Shown here piece by piece: positions 9,656 to 21,034 of a stretch of DNA of 64,000 bases (positions are counted from its first letter, which is position 1; each line of letters begins with the position of its first letter). The notes under the pieces are model-generated. The model did not search any database, had not been told where the DNA came from, and saw only the letters and a program-made list of their open reading frames with translations. Origin of the DNA: Rheum nobile (Eukaryota > Streptophyta > Magnoliopsida > Caryophyllales > Polygonaceae); the NCBI GenBank assembly GCA_027886185.1, contig WOAB01000864.1, positions 1,922,001 to 1,986,000 of the forward strand. Reading direction: 5' to 3'. The translations under genes were made by a program, and so were the position numbers.

Positions 9656-9946
9656 CTCTCTCCGTTAAAAAAATAGATGTCGTTTTATCATTCGATCAAA
9701 CTATTAAGAAATATAATCATTAAGTAAAAAATTCTTACAAACTGTTTCTCAAATTAAATTTAATAATTATCCACATTATTTCTAACCAACGAATAAAGAT
9801 AAGTTGTATAGATTATATCAATAATTGCAACTTCCAATAAGTTATCTCGTAACTTACCAATAAATCATTACCTACAACTTTAAAATGACAAGTATTTCTT
9901 AACAAAGGTTATAAGATAAAACAACATCTATTCTTAACGGAGGGAG
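9656..9946. mobile_element. Stowaway MITE
   Basis: A 291-bp element flanked by the TA duplication expected of Tc1/mariner elements. Terminal inverted repeats of about 30 bp start CTCTCTCCGTTAA at the left and read AACGGAGGGAG at the right. There is no coding capacity. Confidence 0.9.
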
Positions 9947-9948
9947 TA

Positions 9949-10541
9949 ATATTTTTTTGAATATATATAAATGTGACAAAAATCTGCATCACATACAATT
10001 GTTGATGACGACGATAAGAACCGCAACTCCGTCGAGTGTAGGCTCCCTCCGAGCATATTTCTGGTGCCCTGCGAATAGAGAAGAAAGCCAAAGGCGAGGT
10101 TTTGTACCCGTTTCACCTCTAATACTCGAGTCAAAAGTAGGATTTTTTATATAAAATGAATTGAATGACATTAATCACCTCTATTTAAGGTGTAGAGTTA
10201 CCTCCAATTAATATCTTCTTAACCAAGTAATATCTTTTATATAAAGATAAGTATAATAATTACTCATCTTAATTAGAAATATCAATTATATATACAGATA
10301 TACAGAATATCTGACATATCCTAATAGAATTAACTCTTTTATCTTCACAATTCTATTTGTTAAACATATATTATCCTTAGACTTGTTTGTGCATGATACA
10401 CATAAAAATTATGTAATTACAAACAAATTTATTACGTAAGATCTAAAAAAATGTCGTGAGAATAATATAAATCATCATTATGTTGAGTGTCGTCCTACTT
10501 TCTTTCTTTTTAAGCAACAATGTCATTCTAGTAGGAGTTTG
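9949..10541. other. AT-rich intergenic DNA
   Basis: Short frames only, with no recognisable domain, repeat or RNA. Confidence 0.4.
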
Positions 10542-10546
10542 ATTAG

Positions 10547-11406
10547 TGTTAGGAAGTGAACTTTTGGGAACTCCAGTTCCCTACCTAATTCTCTTCTTCA
10601 GTTTTCCTAGTTTTGATAATGACAAACACATTTGCTATTAATATTTCCATTAGTATGACAAACAGGGAACTCTGGATTCGGAAAGCACAAGACAGAGACG
10701 CTGACGCCAGATTTGGGAACTGGCGAAAGGAACTGAGGCTTGCTGACGCTGGAATCACTTGGATTAATATGTGAAGAGCGGCGGCGAGCTGTTTAGGGTA
10801 GATCTTTAGTTAGAGAGAGAACTATGAGATCTTATCCTGTTTCCATATATTTTAGGAGCTTAAAGTTTATTTTTATGGAAACAAAACATGTAAAAATCGG
10901 TAAAGATTATATTTGGTAACAAATGTTATCTTTAACGATTACTTTTGATTATTTTATTTGTTTGATTCGGTTATTGGAGATTTGTTTCCTCCAGTAATTA
11001 AATCATATAAATAAAGTAATTGAAACTCTCTCATCGATTACGCATTCACGAAGCTGGAGAATTCCGAGTGCTGTGAAGAAGTTGTGCCAAGTTCTTTGAA
11101 GAAGAACTGAGTAAGTTGCTTGCTTGTTGTTGCTTGGTTAGGTCGAACTAGGTAGAGAGTCTTTAGTGTGTCTAAGACTTAAATCTGTGTGTTCTAGCCT
11201 GTTGATTGTAACCGAAGTATCAATACAAGAAGTAGACTTTGAAATCCTCTTGCGAGAGCGGTAGTGGGTTTTATCCTGGATAACTAGTTGGTTATCAAAG
11301 GTTTCCACTCTAACGAACTTGTCTTGAATCTGCTATTGTTTATTTATTCCGCTGCTTAGGAACTGGATTCTCAGTTCCCTCGATAACTAACAAGTACGAT
11401 CCTACA
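10547..11406 (+). repeat. 5' LTR of the copia element
   Basis: 860 bp, from TGTTAGGAAG to CCTACA. It matches 19091-19950 throughout. Confidence 0.95.
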
Positions 11407-11408
11407 AT

Positions 11409-11426
11409 TGGTATCAGAGCAGGCGC
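11409..11426 (+). promoter_or_regulatory. primer-binding site of the copia element
   Basis: TGGTATCAGAGCAGGCGC, two bases after the 5' LTR, complementary to the 3' end of initiator tRNA-Met. Confidence 0.95.
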
Positions 11427-11457
11427 TCTAGATTTGTGTTAGTTTACAGATTTCAAG

Positions 11458-13457
11458 ATGTCCACTTCAAGCGAATTCAGTTTGGGAATCTCCATCAACA
11501 AGCCCCACATCCGTAAGAAGGGAGAAGAAGAATGGTGGGAAAATGCATGACCAACTACATCCAAACCATGGACTATCAGTGTTGGCGCGTGATAGAAAAT
11601 GGTGATGGAGTCATTCCTAAGGACTTAACTGAAGACCAATGGAAGCCTGAATACTACACCATCAAAGAGAAAAATGCTAAAGCTCGTCAACTTATCCTCA
11701 ATGGATTGACTAGAGAAGATATGGACAAGGTGATAGGAATCCCAACTGTTAAAGGGATCTGGACTGCTCTGAAGGAGATGCATGAATGAAGTGAGGAACT
11801 GAAGCAAAGCAGGAAGTTTGCTCTAGAAGAAGAATACCACACTTTCGAGATGATTGAAACTGAGAACATATCTCAATATCATTCACGCTTCACAAGACTT
11901 GTCACCAAACTCAACAATTCTGATGTGAAACTTGATGAATGGTCAAAATCCCTTGTCATCATCAATGGTCTCAACTCCAAATTCATCCTCATCAAAAGAG
12001 TTCTGAAGACTACTCCTGGAATTCAAGGTCTCCCCTTGACTCAAATCATAGGAAAACTTGAAGTCGAAGAAAGAGAGGCACTCAAGGCGAGTTCTGCCAA
12101 GAAAATGGAGAAAGGAATTGCCTTAAAAATCTCTAAGGCATTTTCTAGGCTGGAAATGGAGGAAGAAAACTCCGACCTTGAAGATGAAGAGGATGAGATG
12201 ACCGCCTTGGTTACCAAGCATATCAGAAAGCATTTCATCAAAGGAAAGTTCAAGAAAAACTTCCAGAAAAAGGATCTCTCTGAATATCAATGCTATCAAT
12301 GCAAGGAAAAAGGACATCTGGCAAGGAACTGTCCTAAGAACACCAACGATGATGACCAATCTCAGCATAAAAAGGCTCTCTTTGCTACCTTCGGAGATGA
12401 CTCAGAAGACTCCGAAGAGGAACTGGAAACAAATGGAACTACTAAAGGCAGATGTCTAATGGCCAAGGAAGATTAAACCGAATCAGACGACTCTGAGGTA
12501 TCTTCTTCTGACTTTACCAAGTCTCTTCTTGAATATGATAAAAAAAAAAAACTGGTCAAAATAATTAAGAAACTTGGAAAGGAAACTAGTTCCCTACAAG
12601 AGAAACTGGAAGAATAGGAAAATAAATTTTCTTGCTTAACCACTGAAAACTCTGTCTGGAGTAAGAAACTTGAGGAAACTGAGAAATTACTGGCTAATCC
12701 TCTAAGAAAGTGTGAGTCTTGCAAAAATGTTAAAAAGGAACTTATGCATGTTGATAACCCCCCAGTTCCTACTACAGACTCTGAAAATAAGACCTTCTCT
12801 ATGCTTAATGAAATCATGAACAAACTTGATCATCTCACTCACTCTATAAATGAGAAAATTGTGAATCAAACTGTTTTTGTTAAGCAACGTCATGGTCTTG
12901 GTTACTCTGGTAAAAATGATTCTGTGGAAACATGCTCTGCTGAGAATGAGAAACTAAGAAGGGAATTGGCCGAGAAAAATGAATCCCTCAGTTTTGCTTT
13001 ACAAAACACTCGAGAAAAAGCCCGGTTCCTAGAGGAGGAGGTAAAAGTGCTTGAACAAAAGCCCAAGGAGAACCAAACTTGGTTCAATGGTCAGAATGCT
13101 CACAAGATGTATGTTGCTCAAGCTCAAGGAACTAAAGATAAGAAAGTTAACTTTGAGAAAAGAAAGCAAGAAAGACCATTTCGACCTGGTCATGGTAATT
13201 ATGGTCATGTTGTCTATAATCGTGTTTGCTGGCATTGTGGTAAGAATGGCCACTATATTCATGAATGCATTCACAAGAAAAGACAAATGGAAGAAAATGC
13301 TAAGAAAAGGAACCAGAAAATAAATAATAAGAAAAGGATGCATACCATTAATGACTTGAATGATCCTTATTATTTTGTTCCTGCTTCTAACCAACAGACA
13401 AGATTTCAACCTCATTCACCCAGAAAAGCTAAGCTTAGCTGGGTTCCAAAAGTTTGA
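11458..13457 (+). pseudogene. gag: copia gag with two zinc knuckles, interrupted
   Basis: The first ATG (11458) gives 30 codons to a TGA at 11548. The main gag frame, offset by a frameshift near 11530, continues to 13457 with stops at 11787, 12474 and about 12615. From 11532 it encodes a UBN2/DUF4219-type capsid region of copia elements (MTNYIQ, IPTVKGIWTALKEMHE, SQYHSRFTRLV, GLPLTQIIGKLEVEE). A CCHC knuckle CYQCKEKGHLARNC lies at 12291-12332. An acidic and coiled-coil stretch follows, then a second CCHC knuckle, CWHCGKNGHYIHEC, at 13227-13268. Double knuckles with a long spacer fit SIRE-type gag. The intact protein would package element RNA, but this copy cannot make it. Confidence 0.88.
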
Positions 13458-13477
13458 ATTTCCTTGTGTAGGACGAA

Positions 13478-14947
13478 GTGCGACAACAAGACAAATGGTA
13501 CATAGACAGTGGATGCTCGTGCCATATGACCGAAAACAGAAAGAAAATGTCGTCACTTCAGCAACACCGAGGAGGAACCATTTCCTTCGGAGATAAGAGA
13601 AAGGGAACAATCTGTGGAACTGGAAGTGTGAATCTCATTGATCACATTAAGGTAAGTAACGTTAACCTTGTTGAAAATTTAAGTTTTGATCTAATAAGTG
13701 TGTCACAGCTGTGTGATCAAGGGGGAAATGAGGTTCGCTTTACCTCAAAGGAATGTTTCGTGGAAGACAAACATGGAATTGTGATCCTGAAAGGAAAAAG
13801 GTTCAATAACGTCTACATCATTTATCCAAAGTTCGTCCCCAAAGAGAAGTTGTGTCTCTCTTCAATTGACGATTAAACAAACCTCTGGCATCAACGACTT
13901 GGTCACGCAAGCATCAAGTTAATTCACAAGCTGCATCAAAAAGAACTTGTTCGTGGTCTTCCCAAAATCAACACTGAGAAGTCAGAAATCTGCTCTGACT
14001 GTGTTCAAGGAAAATAGGTCCGTAGTTCCTTTAAATCCAAAACAGTGGTAAGTTCCTCCAAACCTCTAGAACTCTTTCACATGGATCTCTGTGGTCCTAT
14101 GTGAGTTCAAAGCATTGGTGGTAACAAGTATATTCTTGTACTTGTTGATGACTATTCAAGATTCACTTGGACATTATTTATTAAATCTAAAAGTGAAGTC
14201 TTTGAAAGGTTTAGTGAGCTAGTTCCCTTGCTTGAAAGATCTCTGAATGTTTCTCTTCGAGCCATTCGTTTCGATCATGGAGCTGAGTTCGAAAATGGAT
14301 ATTTTCTAACCTTTTGCAGGGAACATGGAATCGATCACAATTTTTCGGCTCCCTACACCCCACAACAGAATATGGTTGTTGAAAGGAAAAACAGGACTTT
14401 GGAAGATATGGCTCGCACCATGCTTATCTCCAGTGGGCTCCCTCAAACTTTTTGGGCAGAAGCTGTCAATGCAGCTTGCTATATCCTAAATCGGGCTATG
14501 CTATGCCCCATGCTTGAGAAGACCTCATATGAGCTCCTTCGAGGTCGAGTTCCTAACATAGCTCATCTGCGTGTCTTTGGATGCTAATGTTTTGTTCACA
14601 ATAATGGAAAGGACAACCTAGGAAAGTTTGATCCATGAAGTGATGAAGGGATTTTCATCGGTTACGCTTCAAACAGCAAAGCATACAAGGTCTTCAACAA
14701 ACGGACCAAAAAGGTAAAGGAAAGTATTCATGTTGTTTTCAATGAAAAAATGCCTTCAAAGTCTGTGCAGGATCTCCCAGTTCCCTCGGAAGATCCTTTT
14801 CAACGACCTTGTGAAGACTCCGATGATGAAGCACCCTTCATGCCCAACTCCTATCCCTCCTTCACCAACTTTCCCAACCCGACTCCCTTGATTGACCCCA
14901 AGGAGTCGATGTCCACAGAAAGTTCTCCAGCTCATCCCACTCAACCA
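13478..14947 (+). pseudogene. pol: copia protease and integrase, interrupted
   Basis: This frame differs from gag, so a frameshift lies between 13440 and 13478. It holds the aspartic protease active site WYIDSGCSCHMT at about 13500, then the integrase zinc-binding region (LWHQRLGHAS through ICSDCVQGK) at about 13880-14015. The integrase core includes FHMDLCGPM, VDDYSRFTW, FDHGAEFEN and VVERKNRTLEDMARTML, which carry the acidic catalytic residues. Stops occur at 13874, about 14014, about 14102, 14585 and about 14636, all in one frame. Homology to the post-integrase linker ends near 14947, where a deletion joins it to the middle of reverse transcriptase. Confidence 0.88.
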
Positions 14948-16151
14948 GACGGATGTGAAGACTGCGTTCCTTAACGGCATCCTTCAAGAGGAAGTATACG
15001 TCAAGCAACCTCCAGGATTTGAGGATGATGATCACCCCGACCACGTGTATTTCTTGGACAAGGCACTCTATGGCTTAAAACAAGCTTCCCGTGCTTGGTA
15101 TGATCGCCTTGCCCAATTCCTAACAGCAAATGGCTATCACCGTGGTGTGATCGACAATACTCTATTCATCCTGGATGTGAAAGGTGACATTCTAGTGGTC
15201 CAGGTATATGTAGATGATATTATTTTTGGTTCCACTAACCCGTCTCTTGTAGAAAAGTTCAAAAATTTAATGAGCAGCGAGTTCGAAATGAGTATGATTG
15301 GGGAACTCACATTCTTCATGGGATTGCAAGTCACTCAGAAGGCAGATGGGATCCAAATCCATCAACAAAAATATCTGAAGGAACTCTTGAAGAAGTTCAA
15401 AATGGATTCAAGCAAACCTATTTCTACTCCCATCTCCCCTACAACTCGTCTCACCGCTGATCATACTGGACAAAGAGTTGAGGAGAAGCTCTATCGTGGT
15501 ATGATAGGTTCTTTGATGTATCTAACCACTAGTATGCCAGATATTGTATTTGCGGTTTGTCTATGTGCCAGGTTTCAAGCTGATCCAAGGGAATCTCACT
15601 TAATTGAAGTGAAGCGCATATTTCGCTATCTGAAGGGAACTGACGACCTCTGTCTTTGGTACCCCAAAGATTGCCACTTCAATCTTCTTGGATACACGGA
15701 TGCAGACTATGCTGGGTACTTGGTTGATCGCAAGAGCCTTTCTGGATTGGCCCAGTTCCTTGGGCCCTGCTTGATCTCTTGGGGCTCTAAGAAACAAAAC
15801 TGAGTGGCTCTTTCCACTACAGAAGCCGAGTACATCGCAGCTGATGCTTGCTGCTCGCAACTCCTCTGGCTCAAACAACAACTTGCTGACTTTGGTATGT
15901 CTTTTGGTCCCCTCAAAATCCTATGTGACAATACTAGTGCAATCAACATATCCAAGAATCTTGTGCATCATACTAGGACTAAGCATATTGACATACAGTA
16001 TCATTTCTTGCGTGATAATGTGGAAAAAGGGAACATACTGCTAGAACATTATAGGACGGAAGATCAAATTGCCGATATATTCACCAAAGCACTAAATCGA
16101 GAACCTTACGAGTCCTTTAGGTTACTCCTAGGAATGATTTCCCTAAACTAG
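14948..16151 (+). pseudogene. pol: copia reverse transcriptase (N terminus deleted) and RNase H
   Basis: Homology begins abruptly at DVKTAFLNGILQEEVYV, so the first part of the copia reverse transcriptase domain (well over 100 residues in the family) is missing. The remaining frame has ALYGLKQASRAWYD, the catalytic YVDD in VQVYVDDIIFGS (about 15208), GIQIHQQKYL and the connection region. RNase H follows with YTDADYAG, STTEAEYIA and LCDNTSAI. A TGA at 15801 lies inside RNase H, and the frame ends at 16151. The deletion alone would abolish polymerase function. Confidence 0.9.
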
Positions 16152-17026
16152 TAGTTCCGATTGCCTCTACTAGGTCCCATGCTTTGACTAGATTTGATTT
16201 TTTCTATGGTTTCATTGACAATATTGATGATATTTTATCTTGTGATGACCTCGCATGTCATGTAATATTGGTTCTAAAGCACGTACTTAATTATGGCATG
16301 ATCGCATATTTTGTTTCATGATGTATCTTGTGCATGTCTACATCTCTTTGTTAGCCTTAAAATAGTCAATTTGATCACATCTATCCTATATTACAAGCCG
16401 AAATGATGATTGACTATAAGCCGTCCCTAAGCCTGATTGCATTGCATAATTCCTTATGATCCTTTGTTTAGTCCACACTGGGAATTATCTGTGTAGTGTC
16501 AAAATTGCCTTCCAAATTTTATTTATATGGGTACGTATGTTTCTTGAGTGTTTTCTTGGTTCCCTACTTCAAATGTACCCATATCTCCCTAGTTCCGTGT
16601 CATTCTCTAAGGAAAGGAACTGGGAAAACTGCTTCAACGGCCAGAATTTGAATTTCAATCTCTGACAGCGTTCGCTTCCCGAGACCAGTTACTACCATTA
16701 TAGCCGTTTTGCTCTCAGAAATCTCAGCCGATTTGAGGTCTGTTTTCGATTTGATTGCTCTGAGGAAATCATGATGAAGACTATTTATGGGTTCCCTTCT
16801 GGTTCGAAGATATTGTGGCCGTTAGAGATATATCTGGTTCCCTTATTTGAAAAAGATTTGGAAACGGCTTGATTTGCATAGAATTTGCTTGGAGATTATA
16901 TAAGGTAACGAGGGAAAACCTAAAGCGGCACATATCTCTCAATTCTCTCTGCTCTCTCTAAAGACAATTGCCGCTCACTCAAGAAAACTCCCAACCAACT
17001 CTCTCTCCAACCAAACCTCCACACCC
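16152..17026 (+). other. copia spacer between pol and the third frame
   Basis: About 875 bp with no long frame. SIRE-type elements commonly have such a spacer before the extra frame. I see no clear splice or promoter signal. Confidence 0.5.
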
Positions 17027-18565
17027 ATGGAACCACAAAGATCCCCGATCACTGACGAGGAGATGGCTTACATTGAGGCCCTCTGAAAACAGAAAGCCAC
17101 CTCCTCCTCCCAGATGGTTACACCACAAAAGGCCCCATCCCCTGTACCTACACCTACGGCGGACCCAATCCAAACCGTGTCTTCACCGGCAAAAAAACCC
17201 AGTGGGTCGGCCTCGTCGGAGCACACCCTTTCCAGGCCGTCTTCTCCAACACCGACAAAGGAGGACTCCCATCACTCTTCTCCCCCTCAGAAGAGTGATC
17301 CAATTGATATGGATATGCTTCCAACTCCGACCCCCTCTCTCCGAATCCCCGACGACTCCCAATCAGTTGCAGGCCGCGTCAAGCGTCACGCCTCAAAGAG
17401 TGGTGCTGGCATCTCCTCGCTCAATCTTGAGGAGACAACTCTGGCAAAAAGGGCAAAGCTTTCCTCCATCGCCAAAGGCAAGAAACCACTGACCTCGTCT
17501 CCGACTCCCTCCTCTCAAGCTCCCTCCCAAGTGGATGTTGCTCTCGCCTCCCGCAACATTTTGGAGCCCCTCATCGTCGGCGAGGTATTCTGGGCCTCCT
17601 CCGATGATGAGAGCGTCATAGCTGCTCACTCCATGCTGCAACTTCAGGGGTGGGACACTCTGGTTCCTGAGCCCTTTGCTGTGAATGAGGATCAAGTTCG
17701 CCTCTTCTATCAGAATCTACAGTTTGTCGCCGCTAAAGACGACCACCCTGTCCATGATGCCCTTCTCACCTGGGGAGGTAATCTCATGCCCTTAACTGCT
17801 ACTGTGATCGGCTCTGTGATTGGCCTGGAGACTGGCAAGGGTTTTGGGGTGATTGTGAAAAGGAACTGGCCAGCCAAACGCAAGGCTGCAATACTCAAAA
17901 CAGTGTTTGATGGGAATGCTCCATCTAAAGGCCCCCTCCTCACCAAATATTTGAGCCTCGACAAGAAAATCCTCCACACCTTCCTGATCAAAAACATCCT
18001 CCCCCGCCAAGAGAAGCGAGACACTGTGCTTGTCTCCGACGCCGTTCTAATGGAGAAACTCATCTTGGGAGAACCCATTGATCTCCCTCGCATCACCTTA
18101 GCCCATATGTAATTTTGCAAATCCCACAAAACCCATGCTCTTCCCTATCCTCACATAGTCAAGAAACTGCTTAGCCGCCTTGACCTTTATCCCGCTGAGA
18201 TCGCAGAGACACATTTCTCTTGCCTTCTCACAATGACCACAGTGCAGCGACTTGCAAAGAAGGCGCATGTTGATGAGGTGTCTGAGGCTGAGGAAGAACA
18301 AGAGGAGATGTTGCCTGGCCAGTCTGATCCACGGCTGGTTCCTGACACTCATGTGTTGCTCAACAATCTGGGGCATATTGAAAATGCCTTGAACAACGGC
18401 TTCGACAAGGTGGCCGTCGCTATGGAAAAGAGCAGCCACTTCACCAATGAGATGGTGGTGAAGTTGTGGAAAGCTATTGCTGCCCTAGTCAAGGAAATTC
18501 AGAAGTTGGTCGACGGCAAAATCAAGGAAGACATAGAACACATGGCCAAGGGCCAGGAGCAGTGA
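17027..18565 (+). pseudogene. third (env-like) frame of the SIRE-type element, interrupted
   Basis: ATG at 17027 opens a frame of 512 codons that is interrupted by TGA at 17084-17086 and TAA at 18110-18112. The frame is otherwise continuous across both. The first 150 residues are Pro/Ser/Thr-rich and low-complexity. The middle (RNILEPLIVGEVFWASS, LQLQGWDTLVPEPF, VRLFYQNLQF) resembles the putative plant transposon protein domain (PF20167-like) often found in plant retroelements. The C-terminal part is acidic with coiled-coil character. I see no signal peptide or convincing membrane segment, so true envelope function is doubtful. The position after pol matches the extra frame of SIRE elements. 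Confidence 0.65.
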
Positions 18566-19090
18566 GGGACAGTGTCTAGTTCCCTTCTCAGATGACACGG
18601 AACTTGTAGTTCCCTTAGGATCCCACTTCCATATTATGATCCTTTTTTTGTGTGTGTCTCTGAGTGTTTTTCATTTATAATTCTGATGCTTATATAGTTC
18701 CTGTCCTTTTTATATTTAATGAACTTGTCTGTGTTCCTTGCGATGCTTATGATCTGCTTTCAATCTTTATTACGGTGCCATTTCTCTAGAGTTCAACATT
18801 AGTTTATTTATCTCTCTAAGTTCTCTTAGTTATTCATCTAACTGACTCTTTTCGATGATGTCCAAAGGGAGAATGAACTTGGCAATCCGAAACTAATAGG
18901 CTGAAAGGAACTCTGACCTAGTTGTTATATTAAGGGGGAACTAAGGAACTAGATCTGATGTTAAGGGGGAATATGCAATTCACTAATGATTATCCTACAT
19001 CTAGCATTGTCTTGTTTTTCCTCATATGTTTTTCATGCCTATTACGATATGCCAGTTCTACATGTTTGTCATCATCAAAAAGGGGGAAAT
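18566..19090 (+). other. 3' untranslated region and polypurine tract of the copia element
   Basis: Non-coding, with repeated AAGGGGGAA-type purine runs. The final tract at 19077-19088 directly precedes the 3' LTR. Confidence 0.7.
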
Positions 19091-19950
19091 TGTAAGGAAG
19101 TGAACTTTTGGGAACTCCAGTTCCCTACCTAGTTCCCTTCCTCAGTTTTCCTAGTTTTGATAATGACAAACACATTTGCTATTAATATTTCCATTAGTGT
19201 GACAAACAGGGAACTCTGGATTCAGAAAGCAAAAGACAGAGACGCTGACGCCAGATTTGGGAACTGGCGGAAGGAACTGAGGCTTGCTGACGCTGGAATC
19301 ACTTGGATTAATATGTGAAGAGCGGCGGCGAGCTGTTTAGGGTAGATCTTTAGTTAGAGAGAGAAATATTAGATCTTATCATGTTTCCATATATTTTAGG
19401 AGATTAAAGTTTATCTTTATGGAAACAAATCATGTAAAAATTGATAAAGATTATATTTGGTAACAAATGTTATCTTTAACGATTACTTTTGATTATTTTA
19501 TTTGTTTGATTCGGTTATTGGAGATTTGTTTCCTCCAGTAATTAAATCATATAAATAAAGTAATTGAAACTCTCTCATCGATTACGCATTCACGAAGCTG
19601 AAGAATTCCGAGTGCTGTGAAGAAGTTGTGCCAAGTTCTTTGAATAAGAACTGAGTAAGTTGCTTGCTTGTTGTTGCTTGGTTAGGTCGAACTAGGTAGA
19701 GAGTCTTTAGTGTGTCTAAGACTTAAATCTGTGTGTTTTAGCCTGATGACTGTAACCGAAGTATTAATACAAGAAGTAGACTTTGAAATCCTCTTGCGAG
19801 AGAGGTAGTGGGTTTTATCCTGGATAACTAGTTGGTTATCAAAGGTTCCCACTCTAAGGAACTTGTCTTGAATCTGCTATTGTTTATTTATTCCGCTGCT
19901 TAGGAACTGGATTCCCAGTTCCCTCGATAACTAACAAGTACGATACTACA
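19091..19950 (+). repeat. 3' LTR of the copia element
   Basis: 860 bp, from TGTAAGGAAG to ACTACA, followed by the target duplication attag. Confidence 0.95.
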
Positions 19951-19955
19951 ATTAG

Positions 19956-21034
19956 TTAATAAAATATATGTATTATATTTTTCTAAACTATAGATTTATC
20001 ATTTAAAAATACTAATTGGAACAATTTAATTTGTAGGGAAATTAATTGAGGTGTTCATTGCTCCGAAACTCTACTTTAAATGTTTATAGATAAATAGATA
20101 GATTAATATATGATATGTTAATTTTATAAAGTTTGAAATAATATGTATCAAGACCAATGTAATTGGCACAACTTTAAATGTAAGATATATAAGTCATATT
20201 TTTATATAATGATAATGCAATAAACCATGTAAAGTTTGAAATTAAAATAGCATAAGTCAAATAATGTCTTGAAAATCAATGTAAGTCAATTTTTGCGCAA
20301 CTTCAAATGTAATGTTACGTAAGTCAATGTTTGTGATGTACCACTAGATTATTCATTCTTCTTAGAAATAATAATAAGAAATAATAATTTGCATATATTA
20401 ATGTGCTCCTACACAACTTATATTTCTTTTATCTTACTTAAAGTAAGACTTGTGATCCAATTCCATACACAATTTAATTCTTAAATGTAACCTATATAAT
20501 CAAATTTCGTTTTTTCACGAGCAATTCTCACGATCATACACAATTTAATTTTTAAGACTTATGATCCAATTCGATAGATCCCTCAATGATCGATCTTAGA
20601 ATCTTGATCTTCATAACCTTATGAAAACATATATATACACCATATACCAATACATATAAAATCTTCATTAAGCATATAAATAAGTCGTTAGTATGCTGTG
20701 AACGAGTAAATATTATATACAAATGCTTTATTACAATAATATTCCAAAATTGCATACATTTGGATAATTAGTAACGTATACTTTAACATCATGTGTATTA
20801 AAATGATCTTGTATCACTCCAAGGTGATAAAAAATATATCTATAATTTTCATATTAAAAATTACAATATATCTAATTTTACATTATCTAAACTTTTTCAG
20901 TATCCGAAACAATAAAAGTTTGTCTATTACTGAGTATTACTTAATATCTAACGGTTAATTTTTCTAACATTAAAAGAGTATTTAGTCCTTGTCATTAAAA
21001 CATAACATTCATTCTCGATAATTATTTATTCATA
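19956..21034. other. AT-rich intergenic DNA
   Basis: No gene is visible. It contains an imperfect duplication around 20140-20330 built on the phrase AATGTAAGTCA, and a second small duplication around 20455-20570 (CATACACAATTTAATT). Confidence 0.4.

Larger units (their letters stand above)
10547..19950 (+). mobile_element. complete SIRE-type Ty1/copia retrotransposon (9.4 kb)
   Basis: Two 860-bp LTRs bound the element, with a perfect target duplication attag at 10542-10546 and 19951-19955. The order is LTR, initiator tRNA-Met primer site, gag with two zinc knuckles, protease, integrase, reverse transcriptase, RNase H, then a third frame beyond pol, and a polypurine tract (AAAAAGGGGGAA, 19077-19088) before the 3' LTR. 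Integrase before reverse transcriptase defines Ty1/copia. The long gag and the extra frame after pol are typical of the SIRE/Maximus lineage. All genes carry stops or frameshifts and the start of reverse transcriptase is deleted. The LTRs differ at roughly two dozen sites by eye, so the copy is young to middle-aged. Confidence 0.95.

Noticed and set aside
17393..18439. Several minus-strand frames of 100-139 codons
   Set aside because: They are antisense to the third frame of the copia element and share its codon pattern.
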